In this document: in pieces, positions 25,110 to 34,375 of the stretch
Position numbering within the stretch: position 1 is the stretch's first letter
Layout: every line of letters begins with the position of its first letter
Virus record (IMG/VR): IMGVR_UViG_3300027791_001841
Coordinates: 1-64,000 of that record
DNA from: a virus
Strand: one strand, 5' to 3'
DNA: 64,000 nucleotides
The notes under the pieces: generated by a model
Database searches by the model: none
The model's input: the letters and a program-made list of their open reading frames with translations, nothing else
Told to the model about the DNA's origin: nothing
Position numbers and translations under genes: made by a program

Positions 25110-25810
25110 AACGATTTATTTTTGATGTTGACGGAACACTGACACCTAGCAGGCAGCGCATTAATGCTGATTTTCAACGCTGGTTTTTAGAGTTCACATA
25201 CGACAACGCTGTACATCTTGTTACAGGCAGTGACTATCCTAAAACTGTAGAACAAGTTGGTACTAGTATTGTTGAAAATGTTAATACTGTTTACAATTGT
25301 AGCGGTAGTGATGTTTGGGAAGCTGGAAAGAATATTAGAAGTTCAGACTGGGTTTTACCGTTAGTAGAAAAGTCTTTTTTAGATGGAAAGTTAGTCGAAA
25401 GTACATTTCCTTTACGCACTGGATTACATATTGAAAATCGTACAGGTATGGTAAACTATAGTATTGTAGGACGTAATGCTACAATGAAAGAACGCAAACT
25501 GTATGCTATTTACGACAACGAACACAACGAACGAAATAAAATTGCATCAGAATTCAATAATTTGTTTCCAAATTTACAAGCAACTGTAGGTGGCGAAACT
25601 GGTATTGATATTGCACCACGTGGCAATGATAAAAGTCAAATATTAAGCGACTTTGATTCTAATGACGAACTACACTTTTTTGGTGATGCTATGCACAAAG
25701 AAGGAAATGACTATCCTTTAAAGCGACAAATCATTGACAATGATTTAGGAATGTGTTATACTGTAATAGACTGGAAACACACTTGGGAATTATTAAAACA
25801 ACATGATTAA
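25106..25810 (+). CDS. HAD-family phosphomannomutase-like protein
   Basis: This 234-residue protein matches the eukaryote-type phosphomannomutase branch of the HAD family. Motif I is FDVDGTLTPSR (two Asp, TP), the middle cap region has ENRTGMVNYSIVGRNA, and motif IV is FFGDAMHKEGNDYPL. The enzyme would interconvert mannose-6- and mannose-1-phosphate, feeding GDP-mannose, or be a related phosphatase. It overlaps the small membrane gene before and uvsE after it. Its neighbours kdsA and GT8-like gene point to surface-sugar metabolism. Confidence 0.72.
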   Translation: MKRFIFDVDGTLTPSRQRINADFQRWFLEFTYDNAVHLVTGSDYPKTVEQVGTSIVENVNTVYNCSGSDVWEAGKNIRSSDWVLPLVEKSFLDGKLVESTFPLRTGLHIENRTGMVNYSIVGRNATMKERKLYAIYDNEHNERNKIASEFNNLFPNLQATVGGETGIDIAPRGNDKSQILSDFDSNDELHFFGDAMHKEGNDYPLKRQIIDNDLGMCYTVIDWKHTWELLKQHD

Positions 25811-26852
25811 ACGTATAGGCTTCGCATGTAAATACATGCACCCGGACCAAACACAGACTAAGAAAGTATTAGAAGAAATTCAGCGGCCACTAAATACAAA
25901 AAGTACAACAGTACAGTGGCTTAATAGACAAACCCGTGAAGTTGCTGAAGAACGGTTGTGGGATATTATGGTTCATAATGTACAATCGTACATGAACCTA
26001 ATTACATATGTTGGAGGTTTACCAAATGAATTACGAATGGTTAGACTTGGTAGTGATGTACTTCCTGTGTATACTCAGCATGAGTGGTCTTATTTTTGGC
26101 GTAAGCCGGATGTTGTTGCGTACTGTGAGAAAAACTTTGCAAACGTTGGCAAACAAGCAAGAGCCCTCGATGTTAGACTCTCCATGCACCCAGGCCAATT
26201 TACAGTCCTTGCTTCAGATAGTCCGGAAATAGTAGAGAGGAGCATAGAAGAATTTGAATATCACACCGATGTCATCCGCTGGATGGGCTATGGACGCACA
26301 TTCCAAGACTTCAAGTGCAACGTCCATATATCAGGCAGGCAAGGTCCAGCCGGTATTAAACATGCAGTCAACAACAGACTTTCTCAAGAGGCGAGAAACA
26401 CTATTACGATCGAGAACGACGAAAACAAATGGGGAATCGCAGACAGTCTTGAGCTTGCCAATACCTGCGCACTCGTACTCGACATACACCATCACTGGGC
26501 AAGAGAAGGTGAATATATTTTACCCACCGATGATAGATTTAAACGCATAGTTGATAGTTGGCGCGGTGTACGTCCTGCAATGCATTACAGCTACAGCAGA
26601 ACAGAACACTTGCCTGAAGGCTTTGCACATGACACTATGCCTGATATGCCTGTACTATTAGAACAAGGCTACAAAAAAGGTAAACTAAGAGCGCACAGTG
26701 ATTATTATCCTAATGATAAAGTTAATGACTGGGCATTAAGTTTCTTAGACTATGCAGATATTATGTGTGAAAGTAAATGTAAGAATTTAGCGAGTATTAA
26801 ATTGTATGAGCATTACTTAGGCAGCAAAACTCTCGCCGCAGCCGCAGCTTGA
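25803..26852 (+). CDS. uvsE: UV damage endonuclease UvsE/UVDE
   Basis: This 349-residue protein is a TIM-barrel endonuclease that nicks DNA 5' of UV photoproducts. Family marks are the N-terminal RIGFACKY, LRMVRLGSDV, RLSMHPGQF, TIENDEN and VLDIHHHW, which carry the metal-binding His and acidic residues. The gene overlaps the PMM-like gene by eight bases and its 3' end overlaps the convergent Fe-S carrier gene by 36 bases. Marine surface phages face strong UV, so a dedicated repair enzyme is plausible. Confidence 0.92.
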   Translation: MIKRIGFACKYMHPDQTQTKKVLEEIQRPLNTKSTTVQWLNRQTREVAEERLWDIMVHNVQSYMNLITYVGGLPNELRMVRLGSDVLPVYTQHEWSYFWRKPDVVAYCEKNFANVGKQARALDVRLSMHPGQFTVLASDSPEIVERSIEEFEYHTDVIRWMGYGRTFQDFKCNVHISGRQGPAGIKHAVNNRLSQEARNTITIENDENKWGIADSLELANTCALVLDIHHHWAREGEYILPTDDRFKRIVDSWRGVRPAMHYSYSRTEHLPEGFAHDTMPDMPVLLEQGYKKGKLRAHSDYYPNDKVNDWALSFLDYADIMCESKCKNLASIKLYEHYLGSKTLAAAAA

Positions 26853-27155
26853 TGTTGCATTAGGATTTCTAATTACAAGTTGAGATCCAAAAACTTCTTT
26901 AACAAAATCAACTTCAGTGCCAGCGACATACATTACACTAAACTCATCAATAGCAAACTTGCCATTGGGTAAGTCAATAACTTCGTCATTCGCTTCAACA
27001 GCATCTTCCATCTTCCATTCGTATTGAAATCCGGCGCAACCGCCGCCCTTGACTTGAAGTCGGACGACAGGTTGGCCTTGTTCAGTAATCAGAGTCGACA
27101 TGTGGTCGATAGCTGACTGTGTAATTGATACTAATCTTTTTTCCAAATTGTCCAT
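26817..27155 (-). CDS. A-type Fe-S carrier protein (ErpA/IscA-like)
   Basis: This 112-residue protein has the three conserved Cys of A-type carriers: C40 in GGGCAGFQY and C104/C106 in SSCGCGESF near the C-terminus. Such proteins receive Fe-S clusters from IscU and pass them to apo-enzymes. It is more ErpA-like than the second carrier at 49382, from which it differs in most non-motif positions. It is the last gene of a small minus-strand operon and its start overlaps a small membrane-protein gene by 25 bases. With eight radical-SAM enzymes in the window, it has obvious clients. Confidence 0.88.
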   Translation of the reverse strand: MDNLEKRLVSITQSAIDHMSTLITEQGQPVVRLQVKGGGCAGFQYEWKMEDAVEANDEVIDLPNGKFAIDEFSVMYVAGTEVDFVKEVFGSQLVIRNPNATSSCGCGESFAA

Positions 27156-27298
27156 GCACCATAACCGATTGCGCCATATGCTGCTATTTTAGCAAATGGT
27201 CCTGCTATTAAAACTATCACACCGACTGCAATTAAAATTGTCCCGTCCCATGATGTTCTTTCTTCTAATCTATCTTTAATCCAATTAATAGGGTTCAT
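27131..27298 (-). CDS. Small membrane protein
   Basis: A 55-residue reading frame begins at 27298 on the minus strand, eight bases after a GGAG site, and ends at 27131, overlapping the A-type carrier start. Residues 19-52 are hydrophobic with many Gly and Ala (GTILIAVGVIVLIAGPFAKI) and could form one or two membrane helices; the ends are charged. On the minus strand CTAAATA lies about 35 bases before the ATG (27338 to 27332). Function unknown. Confidence 0.65.
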   Translation of the reverse strand: MNPINWIKDRLEERTSWDGTILIAVGVIVLIAGPFAKIAAYGAIGYGAWTIWKKD

Positions 27299-27350
27299 TT
27301 TGTTTCTCCATATAATTTTCGCTCACATGTATATTTAGTTAAAAATAATT

Positions 27351-27638
27351 TTAAAATTTAGAGATTGGGATGTCTTGAGATATTGGAAGATCCCATATTT
27401 GCTTTTGCTCTACACCTTTTCGTTGTGCAAATCTTTTGGCATCACAGTTGCTACACACATGAAAATAGTTGTTGCTTAATCTAGTTCTATTAATCTTCTT
27501 AAGGTCTCTGGTAAATACAGTATCACAATTGTCGCATTGTAAATGTACAATGGTTTTAGCTCGACAATATTCGTGAGTATTGCCTAATTTGCTTTGCCGA
27601 GTGTAATGAGTATTAATTCTTTCTGTCTTTATGAACAT
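27351..27638 (-). CDS. Small zinc-ribbon-like protein
   Basis: This 95-residue basic protein has two CxxC pairs, CDNCDTVFTRD and VCSNCDAKR, separated by about 25 residues, which should bind one zinc ion. It also has many Arg and Lys residues, so nucleic-acid binding is likely. Small zinc-ribbon proteins of this kind occur next to homing endonucleases and in T4-like phages, but no nuclease motif is seen. Its ATG lies exactly five bases after TAAATA on the minus strand. Confidence 0.6.
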   Translation of the reverse strand: MFIKTERINTHYTRQSKLGNTHEYCRAKTIVHLQCDNCDTVFTRDLKKINRTRLSNNYFHVCSNCDAKRFAQRKGVEQKQIWDLPISQDIPISKF

Positions 27639-27643
27639 GTTAT

Positions 27644-27649
27644 TATTTA
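27644..27649 (-). promoter_or_regulatory. Late-type TAAATA motif, five bases before ATG (minus strand)
   Basis: On the minus strand TAAATA (27649 to 27644) is followed by ATAAC and the ATG at 27638. It is the only exact minus-strand example of the TAAATA-N5-ATG arrangement in the window. Confidence 0.5.
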
Positions 27650-27679
27650 CTCTTTTACATTAGGCTTATAAAATTATTG

Positions 27680-27687
27680 GCTAAATA
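27680..27687 (+). promoter_or_regulatory. Late-type promoter motif GCTAAATA
   Basis: GCTAAATA lies 31 bases before the ATG of the large tail-fibre gene at 27719. The leader contains GGGG as a ribosome-binding site. The same octamer precedes the virion gene at 55128. Confidence 0.55.
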
Positions 27688-27718
27688 TATGTAGATGAAA
27701 GACTTATTGGGGTTATAA

Positions 27719-30700
27719 ATGGCACGTAAAATTGTAGATATTGGTAGTATTGGAAACGACGGTACCGGCGATAGTATTAGAGATTCGTTTCGTAAAACAA
27801 ATGACAACTTCAAAGAGCTGTATAGCTCATTAGGACTTGGTGATAAACTTACATTTATTGCTCTTGATGATACACCACAGTCATTCTTAGGGCAAGAAGG
27901 TGCAATATTAGCGGTTAATCCAACCACTGACGGAGTACAGTTTAAGCAACTTACAGCTGGTCTTGGCATCACAGTTGATGATATATCAAACTCTAATCAA
28001 ATTATTATATCTACTGAATTTAGTGAAATTTCAGGCGATACTTCACCACAACTAGGTGGTAACCTTTCAGTACAATCAGGTGGTAACACCTACAGAATTC
28101 AAGGCTTAGATACTCCGGTAACTTCAGATGAGGCTGCTTCTAAAGGATATGCAGATACTAAAATTTCAAGAGCAGGTGTTGGTACTATTGACCCTGCTAC
28201 AGGCAACCAAAACGTAGCGTTTGGTACTATGACAGGGCCGTTAATTTTAAGCAGAAGCCCAACGCCAGAAGATGACGAGCTATATGACGGCTTAATTGCT
28301 GCAACAAAACAATATGTTGATGGTGCAGCGTTTGGTAGTAGTGTAAATCTTTATGTTGCTACATCAGGACAAGACGAAAGAGTTGGAGTTAGTGAAGAAC
28401 TACAAGGTAGAGCTCTTGCTTATGCATACAAAACAATTGAAGCTGCTCTAAAACGTGCAGAAGAAATTGTTTTAGAATCATTAGACGATATTGGTCCATA
28501 CAAAAAACAACTTACTTACAATAACGGTTCAGGAATTGTAACACTATCACAAATTGATACTTCACCTGATTCAGGTACTGGATTTGCTGGTACTGCTAGA
28601 ATGAGTGTTGACAAAGTTACAATGAATGCTCCTGGTGCAAACTATCAAGCAGGCGATATTATTACACTGTCGGGTGGTACAGGAACAAGTGCAACTATTA
28701 AGGTGCTTTCAACAGCAACTTCTCCAGGTGCAATTACAACGTTTCAACTAGTAGCACAAGGTGATTATACAGTATTACCAGGAACTGTAGGAGTTGCAAC
28801 TACTTCCGATAGTACATTTGGTCTTGGAGCTACATTTGATATTACATATAAAGTCAATGGGGTTGATATTAGTGCTGGTGGTAGTGGTTATAGTTTAGTA
28901 TCAGTAAGAGTAAGCGCAGCACTTCCGGCTGTAGGATCGTTTGGTAATGCAGTTATTAGTAGCGGAATTATTACTAGTGTTGACATTTTAGATGCAGGTT
29001 CAAACTTTACAACAGTACCAACAGTTGAAGTTGACTTACCAAGATTCTTATTAGCAACCGGCGGATATCGTACAGATTACACAGGTGATGTATTAACAGA
29101 TACTCCTGTAGCATTTAGAACTAGAGACATTAGAGAAGGTTTATTCTTACGAGGTGAAACATCTGGAGCGTTAGCACAGATCCTAGCACACACAGGTGCA
29201 TTAGATAGTAACGGCAACGAAATATTTGATGTTGACATTAAGTATGGTACATTCTTAATTGACGAAGCTATTTCATACGGTGACATTACTAACCAAGTAC
29301 AAATTTCATTGTTTATTGAAAGTGGCATATACCAAGAAAACTATCCACTTAAAGTACCGAAGAACGTTGCTATCATTGGTGATGAATTTAGACGAGTATT
29401 AATTAAGCCAAGACCAGGAACATCGAGTTCTCCTTGGTCATTCCAGAAGTTTAGAAGAGACCCTATAGTTGACGGGTTGACTGTTGCAACACAATTATAC
29501 GGTCATCATTATCTAAGTGATTCACTATCACCTGTATACCCTAAAATTGATAATGCAGGTGGACGTACAAAGGCAGCGGCGCTTATTAAATTAAACAAAT
29601 CGTTTATCCAAAACGAAGTTGTTGAATGGATCAATCTACAGATTGCTACGAATACTGCACCGTTTACACAATCATTTACATATAATCAAGCACTATGTAA
29701 ACGTGATGTTGGACTAGTTGTTGACGCTATGATCTTTGATATAAGGTATGGTGGATATAACAGAACAATTTCCGCAGGTTTAAAATATTATCAAAGTGCG
29801 AGTGGGCGTGTTGCTATTGGTGCGCAACTATCTCAAACAATTGCAGGTCTTGAAAGAGCCCAAGCAGCAATTGATTATGTTCTTACTAACGTTGCACTAC
29901 CTGGCACAATTACTACTGCACTACAAATTATTGATACTTCATTCATAGCAGAAACTGGCTCACAAGGAGTAGTTGCTGAATTATTTGATGCTATTGAAGA
30001 TGTTATGGACGGTTCAGGTTCAGTTAACTATCCAAAAGAAAATGATGTACTAGATGTGTTCTTAATGAACGATGCTAACATTATTAGAGCTGTTACTGGT
30101 CAAGGACATGGCGGCTTTATGATGGTGCTTGATCCAGAAGGACAAATACTTGCTAAGTCACCGTACTGTCAAGAATCTGCATCATTTAGTAAATCTATTA
30201 ACAAGCAAACATTTGCTGGTGGTATGTTTGTTGACGGCTTTGCTGGTAACTTACAGTTTCAACATGCTTCGTCAACATCTAATACAAGAATTGAAGTTAC
30301 AGGATTAGAAAGACTGCCGCAGTTGCCTGCGTCGTTTATTGTTGATGACACTGTTTTTAGAATTAACTATGTTAGAGATTTTGTATACAATAAAAACGGA
30401 TCATCTGCATCATTTATTTTAGATGAAACTACAGCATTTACTAGAGCTGCTGGTGCTGCTGTAACAACTATTTCACAAGCAAGTCCAGCAACATTTACAA
30501 AAGTAGCACACAGACTACAAGAAGGTGCTGTTGTTAGATTTACTACAACAGGAACACTACCTTCACCGTTAGTAGTTGGGCAAGATTATTATGTATCTGG
30601 TACAAATATAACTACTAACACGTTCCAAGTTAGTGCTACGCCAGGCGGTGCAGACATTAACACAACTACAGCAGGGTCTGGAACACACAGTCACGAAAGA

Positions 30701-33700
30701 ATTTATGAAGTATTGATGCCTGGTAACAGATCAATGCTATCAAACGACTTTACACAAGTTGCTGATATGGGTTACGGCCTACTAGCAACAAACGGTGGTT
30801 TAACAGAAGCAGTATCTATGTTTACATATTACTGTTATGCTTCGTATATGTCAATTAACGGTGCGCAAATTAGATCCGTTGGTGGGTCAAGTGCGCATGG
30901 TATCTACGCACTTGTTGCTGAAGGCTCGGATCCATTAGAAGTTCCGACACCAACAACATTGTATCATGATCTAGCACAAGCAGTTACATGTTACTTCCCT
31001 AGTGCATCGTATGCAAACGTACAAGCCGGACTATTTTTGTTTGTTGAGGGTTACGATTATACACCATTAAACAATTCAGAACTTGAAGTTAATCACGGAA
31101 ACCTAATTTATAGATACCCAGTTACATCGGTTGCAACTGCCGACTTACCTGCAGGTGTTGTTAGACTTAACTTAACCAGCGACACAACTGGTAACTTTGA
31201 CGGAATATTTGCTGTTATTCCAAACGGCACTAAGATGTCATTACGTTCAAACTCACAGGTTATGTTAACAGGTGAACTTGTTAACGTTGCTACAAGACCA
31301 TCCACAGGTTTGATTTTACAAGAATACACTGATGTTTATCGTGTGTTACAATTTGAGTCAGAAGCAGATAGTAGAGGTAATTATGAATTTACTGCTACTG
31401 CTACTAATCCTGGTGTGTTTACATTTAAAGCAACTATAACAACAACTGCATCAAGCGGAAATGTAGCAACATTTAGTCAGAATCACGGATTAGTTGTTGG
31501 AGATACAATTGTTCCAGATGGCTCTGGTGGTGGATTAACTGGCGGTACAACATATCATATTATCGACGTACCAGAATATACTAGCGTTGTTTTAAGTGCA
31601 ACAGCAGGCGGTAGTGCAGTAACACTATCAGATGCAACTCCTAATTTAAAAGTAGTTGTTCCACACAAACTACTATACAACTATAGACTAAGTTTTAGTT
31701 CAAGTAATACATTACCAGCAGGAATCACTGCAGGTGAAACGTATTGGATTAGAGAAGAAAATCTAACTGCAACAACTTTTGAAATATCAAATATTATTAA
31801 CGGAGCTGGGCCAGTTGAAATTACTAATACTGGTACTGGTACGCATAGTGCGATTATTGAAGGTGTTACTAGAACAACACTTAGAGAAAACTATAACTAC
31901 ATTGACTTAACTGTTTACAAACCAGGTGAAGCAAAAGCTGCTACAACACAGACATTTACAGTGTCGGTTGCAAGTCCAGCAGTGATTACAAAATCCAGCC
32001 ACGGATTTAGTCAAGGTGACCCAATTACTCTTAACACCACAGGCGCATTGCCAACAGGGTTAAACACAAGTAACCATTACTTTGTACACACAGTTTTAAA
32101 TTCAAACACATTTACAGTAAGTGTTGGATATCCAACACTAGCAGGCGCTGTTCAAATTGACACAACTGGCACACAAACAGGTACACATACATATCATGTT
32201 CCGACAGGTGCAGTAGGAGATAGTAGTTTTGCAGTTGTTGCTGTTGCACCGCAAGAAAGAATAAGGGTAGCAGGTAGTACATTTGTATGGAACGGTGAAA
32301 TATATGTAATTAACACCTACGAAGATGAAACTGTAACCGGTAATCCATGGGGCAGACTTACACTTGACCGTCCATTAGTAGATAGCTTAACACAGTTTGA
32401 AGCAACATACTCTATTAAATCAGCGGTGCGTAGAGGGTCGCTTGGTGCTAGAGGTAAGCTAACAATTAGGATTTCATTGACTCGTGTTACATCACACGAT
32501 TTACTTGAGATTGGTACTGGCTCATATGCTGATACAAACTATCCAACAGAAATTTATGGACCGCCGGTTAACGCATTTAACCCTGACACTGAAACTGATG
32601 AACGTACAGTGGGACGTGTGTTCTATGTAACCACTGACCAATTTGGTAACTTCAACGTTGGACCATACTTTAGAGTTGACCAAGGTACAGGTCAGGTTAC
32701 ATTCTCAGCAGCTATTGCTTTGAGTAACTTGGACGGTATTGGATTTAAACGTGGTGTTCCAGTTAGTGAATTTTCAACAGACTCAGCATTTACTGATAAC
32801 GCTGTTGATACTGTTCCAACAGAGAACGCAACAAGACTTTATATGGAAAGACGACTAGGTACATCGCATAGTGGTGCTCCTATTACACAAGCTAACTTAA
32901 TACCATCAATTAGTGGTGGCTTTATGGCTCTAGACGGGTCGTTGTCTATGAAGTCTCCAATGTCGCTAGGTAATCAAAAGATTATTGATATTGCAGATCC
33001 TACACAACCAACAGACGGTGTTAACCTTAGAAGTTTAACATTTACTAACTTACAAGAATTTACAGTTAGTGACCTTAAAGCTAATGATATTTTAGTGTTT
33101 ACTGGTAACGGTAACGATGCTATTAACAGTACAATAGTTGGTGATATTGCATTAGACATAGACTCAACACTTGGTACAATTGATGCACAGATACAACCAG
33201 GTGTTATTGTAAACAATGATATTAATGCATCAGCAGCGATTGCTCAAAGTAAGTTGACTATGGCCGATGCTCAAACAAGAGCAGATGCAACTGGCATTAC
33301 ACAAGCAGAAAAAGGCATTGTAGCACTTGATAATACATACTTTACTGTTACTAACGGTTGGGTTACTATTACAAACAGTACAATTCCAAAAGCAAAACTA
33401 ACAAATGTTGCTGCTAAGTCTGTAATTGGTAATAACACACTTGCTCCTGCAACACCAGCCGATGTAACATTTACTACTATTGTTGATGACGGTGGTGCTA
33501 TTAAGAAAACACAATATAGTAGTACAGGATTCTTAAGAAGAACTAGTGGATCTAGTAATACTGCTGATGTTGATTATGGCATGATTGAAGCAACATCAAA
33601 TTCAACTTCAAGTACATTGATACAAAGAGACGGTAACGCAGATGCTAGTGCAAGAATATGGAACGCTACAAGTTCGTTTACAGTCAGCGGCAACACAACA

Positions 33701-34375
33701 ATGGCGCATGGTACATCTGGTACTGCTAGTTACACAAGACTTTATACAGGATCAAGCGGTAGTGGCGGGTTATACTTACAAACAGGTTCGTTAGCAACTG
33801 ATAAACGTAACTTTTATGATAACGATTACCACAGATTTAGAACACAAAGCGGTGTTTCACTTGCTCCAATTGAAACATCACAAGTACTTACTACTTCGTT
33901 AACTACTGGTGGTAATACTACAGCAGGTACAATTACAGGGCGTTGGTCATTAACAGGAACAACACCAAGCGAATCAAGGTTTGAAGCAACTTATGCTGCT
34001 GACCTTGCTGAATACTACGAGGGTGACAAGGAATACGAAGTCGGTACAGTGTTAGTATTTGGGGGTGACAAGGAAGTTACTACATCTAATATATATGCTG
34101 ATACAAGAGTAGCAGGCGTTGTTTCAGATAGAGCTGCATATGTTATGTATACTGCATGTCCTGGACTTAAAAACCTTGTTGGATTACAAGGCAGAATTCC
34201 AGTTAGAGTAGTTGGTAAAATTAACAAAGGCGATTTGATAGTGACAGCAGCAATACACGGAGTAGGAATTGCAGCCGATGGTGATGTTAGAGCAGGAACA
34301 ATCATTGGTAAAGCATTAGAAACATATGATAGCGATCATATTGGAACCATTGAAGTAGCGGTAGGGAGAACATAA
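27719..34375 (+). CDS. Giant tail-fibre/virion protein with C-terminal Peptidase_G2-like domain
   Basis: This 2218-residue protein is the largest gene here. Residues 1-41 carry a motif (GNDGTGDSIRDSFRKTNDNF) shared with the small proteins at 36341 and 36690, probably an attachment domain. The shaft is Thr, Gly and Asn rich. Three related modules of about 80 residues begin near 910, 1240 and 1415 (context TFTKVAHRLQEG, TFSQNHGLVVGD, ITKSSHGFSQGD). The last 145 residues (from about 2075; DLAEYYEGD, VLVFGGDKEV) look like a Peptidase_G2-type intramolecular chaperone that cleaves itself after fibre folding. Large proteins of this layout occur in T4-like cyanophages. Confidence 0.85.
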   Translation: MARKIVDIGSIGNDGTGDSIRDSFRKTNDNFKELYSSLGLGDKLTFIALDDTPQSFLGQEGAILAVNPTTDGVQFKQLTAGLGITVDDISNSNQIIISTEFSEISGDTSPQLGGNLSVQSGGNTYRIQGLDTPVTSDEAASKGYADTKISRAGVGTIDPATGNQNVAFGTMTGPLILSRSPTPEDDELYDGLIAATKQYVDGAAFGSSVNLYVATSGQDERVGVSEELQGRALAYAYKTIEAALKRAEEIVLESLDDIGPYKKQLTYNNGSGIVTLSQIDTSPDSGTGFAGTARMSVDKVTMNAPGANYQAGDIITLSGGTGTSATIKVLSTATSPGAITTFQLVAQGDYTVLPGTVGVATTSDSTFGLGATFDITYKVNGVDISAGGSGYSLVSVRVSAALPAVGSFGNAVISSGIITSVDILDAGSNFTTVPTVEVDLPRFLLATGGYRTDYTGDVLTDTPVAFRTRDIREGLFLRGETSGALAQILAHTGALDSNGNEIFDVDIKYGTFLIDEAISYGDITNQVQISLFIESGIYQENYPLKVPKNVAIIGDEFRRVLIKPRPGTSSSPWSFQKFRRDPIVDGLTVATQLYGHHYLSDSLSPVYPKIDNAGGRTKAAALIKLNKSFIQNEVVEWINLQIATNTAPFTQSFTYNQALCKRDVGLVVDAMIFDIRYGGYNRTISAGLKYYQSASGRVAIGAQLSQTIAGLERAQAAIDYVLTNVALPGTITTALQIIDTSFIAETGSQGVVAELFDAIEDVMDGSGSVNYPKENDVLDVFLMNDANIIRAVTGQGHGGFMMVLDPEGQILAKSPYCQESASFSKSINKQTFAGGMFVDGFAGNLQFQHASSTSNTRIEVTGLERLPQLPASFIVDDTVFRINYVRDFVYNKNGSSASFILDETTAFTRAAGAAVTTISQASPATFTKVAHRLQEGAVVRFTTTGTLPSPLVVGQDYYVSGTNITTNTFQVSATPGGADINTTTAGSGTHSHERIYEVLMPGNRSMLSNDFTQVADMGYGLLATNGGLTEAVSMFTYYCYASYMSINGAQIRSVGGSSAHGIYALVAEGSDPLEVPTPTTLYHDLAQAVTCYFPSASYANVQAGLFLFVEGYDYTPLNNSELEVNHGNLIYRYPVTSVATADLPAGVVRLNLTSDTTGNFDGIFAVIPNGTKMSLRSNSQVMLTGELVNVATRPSTGLILQEYTDVYRVLQFESEADSRGNYEFTATATNPGVFTFKATITTTASSGNVATFSQNHGLVVGDTIVPDGSGGGLTGGTTYHIIDVPEYTSVVLSATAGGSAVTLSDATPNLKVVVPHKLLYNYRLSFSSSNTLPAGITAGETYWIREENLTATTFEISNIINGAGPVEITNTGTGTHSAIIEGVTRTTLRENYNYIDLTVYKPGEAKAATTQTFTVSVASPAVITKSSHGFSQGDPITLNTTGALPTGLNTSNHYFVHTVLNSNTFTVSVGYPTLAGAVQIDTTGTQTGTHTYHVPTGAVGDSSFAVVAVAPQERIRVAGSTFVWNGEIYVINTYEDETVTGNPWGRLTLDRPLVDSLTQFEATYSIKSAVRRGSLGARGKLTIRISLTRVTSHDLLEIGTGSYADTNYPTEIYGPPVNAFNPDTETDERTVGRVFYVTTDQFGNFNVGPYFRVDQGTGQVTFSAAIALSNLDGIGFKRGVPVSEFSTDSAFTDNAVDTVPTENATRLYMERRLGTSHSGAPITQANLIPSISGGFMALDGSLSMKSPMSLGNQKIIDIADPTQPTDGVNLRSLTFTNLQEFTVSDLKANDILVFTGNGNDAINSTIVGDIALDIDSTLGTIDAQIQPGVIVNNDINASAAIAQSKLTMADAQTRADATGITQAEKGIVALDNTYFTVTNGWVTITNSTIPKAKLTNVAAKSVIGNNTLAPATPADVTFTTIVDDGGAIKKTQYSSTGFLRRTSGSSNTADVDYGMIEATSNSTSSTLIQRDGNADASARIWNATSSFTVSGNTTMAHGTSGTASYTRLYTGSSGSGGLYLQTGSLATDKRNFYDNDYHRFRTQSGVSLAPIETSQVLTTSLTTGGNTTAGTITGRWSLTGTTPSESRFEATYAADLAEYYEGDKEYEVGTVLVFGGDKEVTTSNIYADTRVAGVVSDRAAYVMYTACPGLKNLVGLQGRIPVRVVGKINKGDLIVTAAIHGVGIAADGDVRAGTIIGKALETYDSDHIGTIEVAVGRT

